64,000 nt of DNA, taken from DASSYK01 sp036258315 (GTDB lineage Bacteria; Actinomycetota; Thermoleophilia; Solirubrobacterales; 70-9). Positions 63,278-64,000 of this stretch are shown here, piece by piece (position 1 is the first letter of the stretch; every line of letters starts with the position of its first letter). Under the pieces are notes generated by a model. The model was not told the origin of the DNA and ran no database searches. It saw only the letters and a program-made list of their open reading frames with translations. The stretch lies in assembly GCA_036258315.1 (NCBI GenBank), contig DATADX010000041.1, positions 1-64,000 of the forward strand, in the 5' to 3' direction. The position numbers and the translations under genes are program-made.

Positions 63278-63954
63278 CCTCCGCCGCCTGGGCGCAGGCG
63301 CTCGACGAGGTCGTCGACCTCGGCGGCGCGGAGCTTGTGCGAGACGCGGTTGACGACGAGCCGTGCGGTCGAGTCGGCGATCTCCTCGCGGGCCTCGAGC
63401 CCGTTCTCGGCGAGGGTGCGCCCTGTGGCGACGAGATCGACGATCCCGTCGGCGAGGCCGACGAGCGGCGCCAGCTCGACCGAGCCCTTCACCTCGATCA
63501 CCTCGGCCTCGCGGCCGGTCTCCTCGAAATGGCGCTCCGCGATCCGCGGGTACTTGGTAGCGACCCGCATCGTCCCCAGCCGGCGCTCGGACTCCCCGAG
63601 GCTCGCGTCGCCGGTCCGGGCGGCGAGCACCATCTGGCAGGCGCCGTAGCGGAGGTCGAGAATCTCGTAGACGATCCGGTCGGCCTGCTCGAGGAGCACG
63701 TCCTTGCCGGTGATCCCGAGGTCGGCGGCGCCCGCCTCTACGTAGGTGGGGACGTCGGAGGGCCGCATCGTCACCAGGCTGAACCCGCCCGACTCGAAGA
63801 CGAGGGAGCGCGAGTCGCTTCGCATCTCCGCGGTGTCGAGCCCGATCGCGTCGAGGGCGTCGAGGGTCGGCTCCCAGAGCGCGCCGCGCGGCAGGGCGAG
63901 CTTCAGCGGCCCGCCGGGGCGGGCGCGGATCGGGCCCTCGACGGTCGGGGTCAT
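63274..63954 (-). CDS. hisG: ATP phosphoribosyltransferase, short form (HisG-S)
   Basis: A 226-residue enzyme lacking the C-terminal regulatory domain. LKLALPRGALWEPTLDAL starts the catalytic domain. RPSDVPTYVEAGAADLGITG and the PRPP-binding VDLVATGRTLAENGLEAREE are intact. Short HisG proteins need the HisZ subunit (a histidyl-tRNA-synthetase relative) for activity and feedback control. The gene overlaps an upstream coding region at the window edge that may encode HisZ. The first 15 residues (MTPTVEGPIRARPGG) are a small extension. Confidence 0.94.
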   Translation of the reverse strand: MTPTVEGPIRARPGGPLKLALPRGALWEPTLDALDAIGLDTAEMRSDSRSLVFESGGFSLVTMRPSDVPTYVEAGAADLGITGKDVLLEQADRIVYEILDLRYGACQMVLAARTGDASLGESERRLGTMRVATKYPRIAERHFEETGREAEVIEVKGSVELAPLVGLADGIVDLVATGRTLAENGLEAREEIADSTARLVVNRVSHKLRAAEVDDLVERLRPGGGG

Positions 63955-64000
63955 CGCTCGCCCTCCCGGGCGATCCGCTCCTCCTCCATCTGGGCGAGGT
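63951..64000 (-). CDS. C-terminal end of the gene upstream of hisG (cut by right edge)
   Basis: Only 15 codons and a TGA are in the window, reading LAQMEEERIAREGER. The TGA overlaps the hisG ATG as ATGA, so this is the preceding gene of the histidine operon. Because hisG is the short form, hisZ is the obvious candidate, but the visible tail is too short to confirm it. Confidence 0.6.
   Translation of the reverse strand, partial: LAQMEEERIAREGER

Noticed and set aside
1..64000. CRISPR arrays, insertion sequences, prophage genes, tRNA or rRNA genes
   Set aside because: No regularly spaced repeats, transposase or phage motifs, or cloverleaf-like intergenic sequences were seen; intergenic gaps are short and accounted for.

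Overview
The window is gene-dense, very GC-rich bacterial chromosome (about 70% GC by eye) from an actinobacterium. It most likely belongs to the class Thermoleophilia (Solirubrobacterales/Gaiellales type). Supporting signs are the gene set (MurT/GatD, SepF, RsiG-like and GarA-like proteins, MEP isoprenoid pathway), the frequent GTG/TTG starts, the many 4-base ATGA overlaps, and small secreted proteins of styles I associate with that class: an RPSPAM-type membrane anchor, RTX-repeat proteins and a TPPET-type Ig-like domain. I see no tRNA, rRNA, insertion sequence, prophage or CRISPR array.

Layout. 1-6.3 kb: a secreted-protein fragment, a Ser/Arg-rich membrane-associated protein behind a hairpin-rich leader, then a minus-strand cell-wall operon (methyltransferase, lipid kinase, murT, methyltransferase, gatD, lemA). 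6.3-18.5 kb: mostly plus-strand housekeeping and stress genes (cyclophilin lipoprotein, peroxiredoxin, hydrolases, ohr, two DUF72 proteins, csaA, ccdA, a flavin monooxygenase with a hydrolase, thioredoxin-TPR, dinB). 18.5-29.1 kb: rlpA-like gene with a c-di-AMP (ydaO/yuaA) riboswitch, WS/DGAT acyltransferase, ChbG-like deacetylase, a secreted RTX protein, nadE, an HTH-TM-extracellular protein and a secreted CocE-type hydrolase. 29.2-36.6 kb (minus): FAD oxidase, SRPBCC protein, FtsR-like MerR, GarA-like FHA protein, RsiG-like anti-sigma, pgsA-like, proS, ispG.

36.6-41.2 kb is an accessory block (two secreted proteins, a DUF222/HNH protein with a perfect LexA box on its start codon, and an acyl-CoA ligase) lying between ispG and rseP. 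41.3-54.6 kb (minus) is a long conserved run: cca, pgeF, yggS, sepF, proC, yggT, lspA, rluD-like, rpsB, tsf, pyrH, frr, uppS, cdsA, [small membrane protein], dxr, rseP. It links division, lipid carrier synthesis, translation and membrane proteolysis. 54.6-64 kb: a PQQ-propeller protein, then the histidine operon (hisG-hisD-hisB-hisH-hisA ... hisF). A DoxX gene and two divergent FAD-linked oxidases sit between hisA and hisF.

Points most worth a second look: the LexA box embedded in the start of the DUF222/HNH gene; the RsiG-GarA-FtsR signalling cluster behind a near-perfect promoter; the c-di-AMP riboswitch; three genes whose conserved N-termini can only be reached from CTG starts; and the sigma4-like HTH/TM/extracellular protein. 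All homology calls are made by reading the sequence, without database searches.
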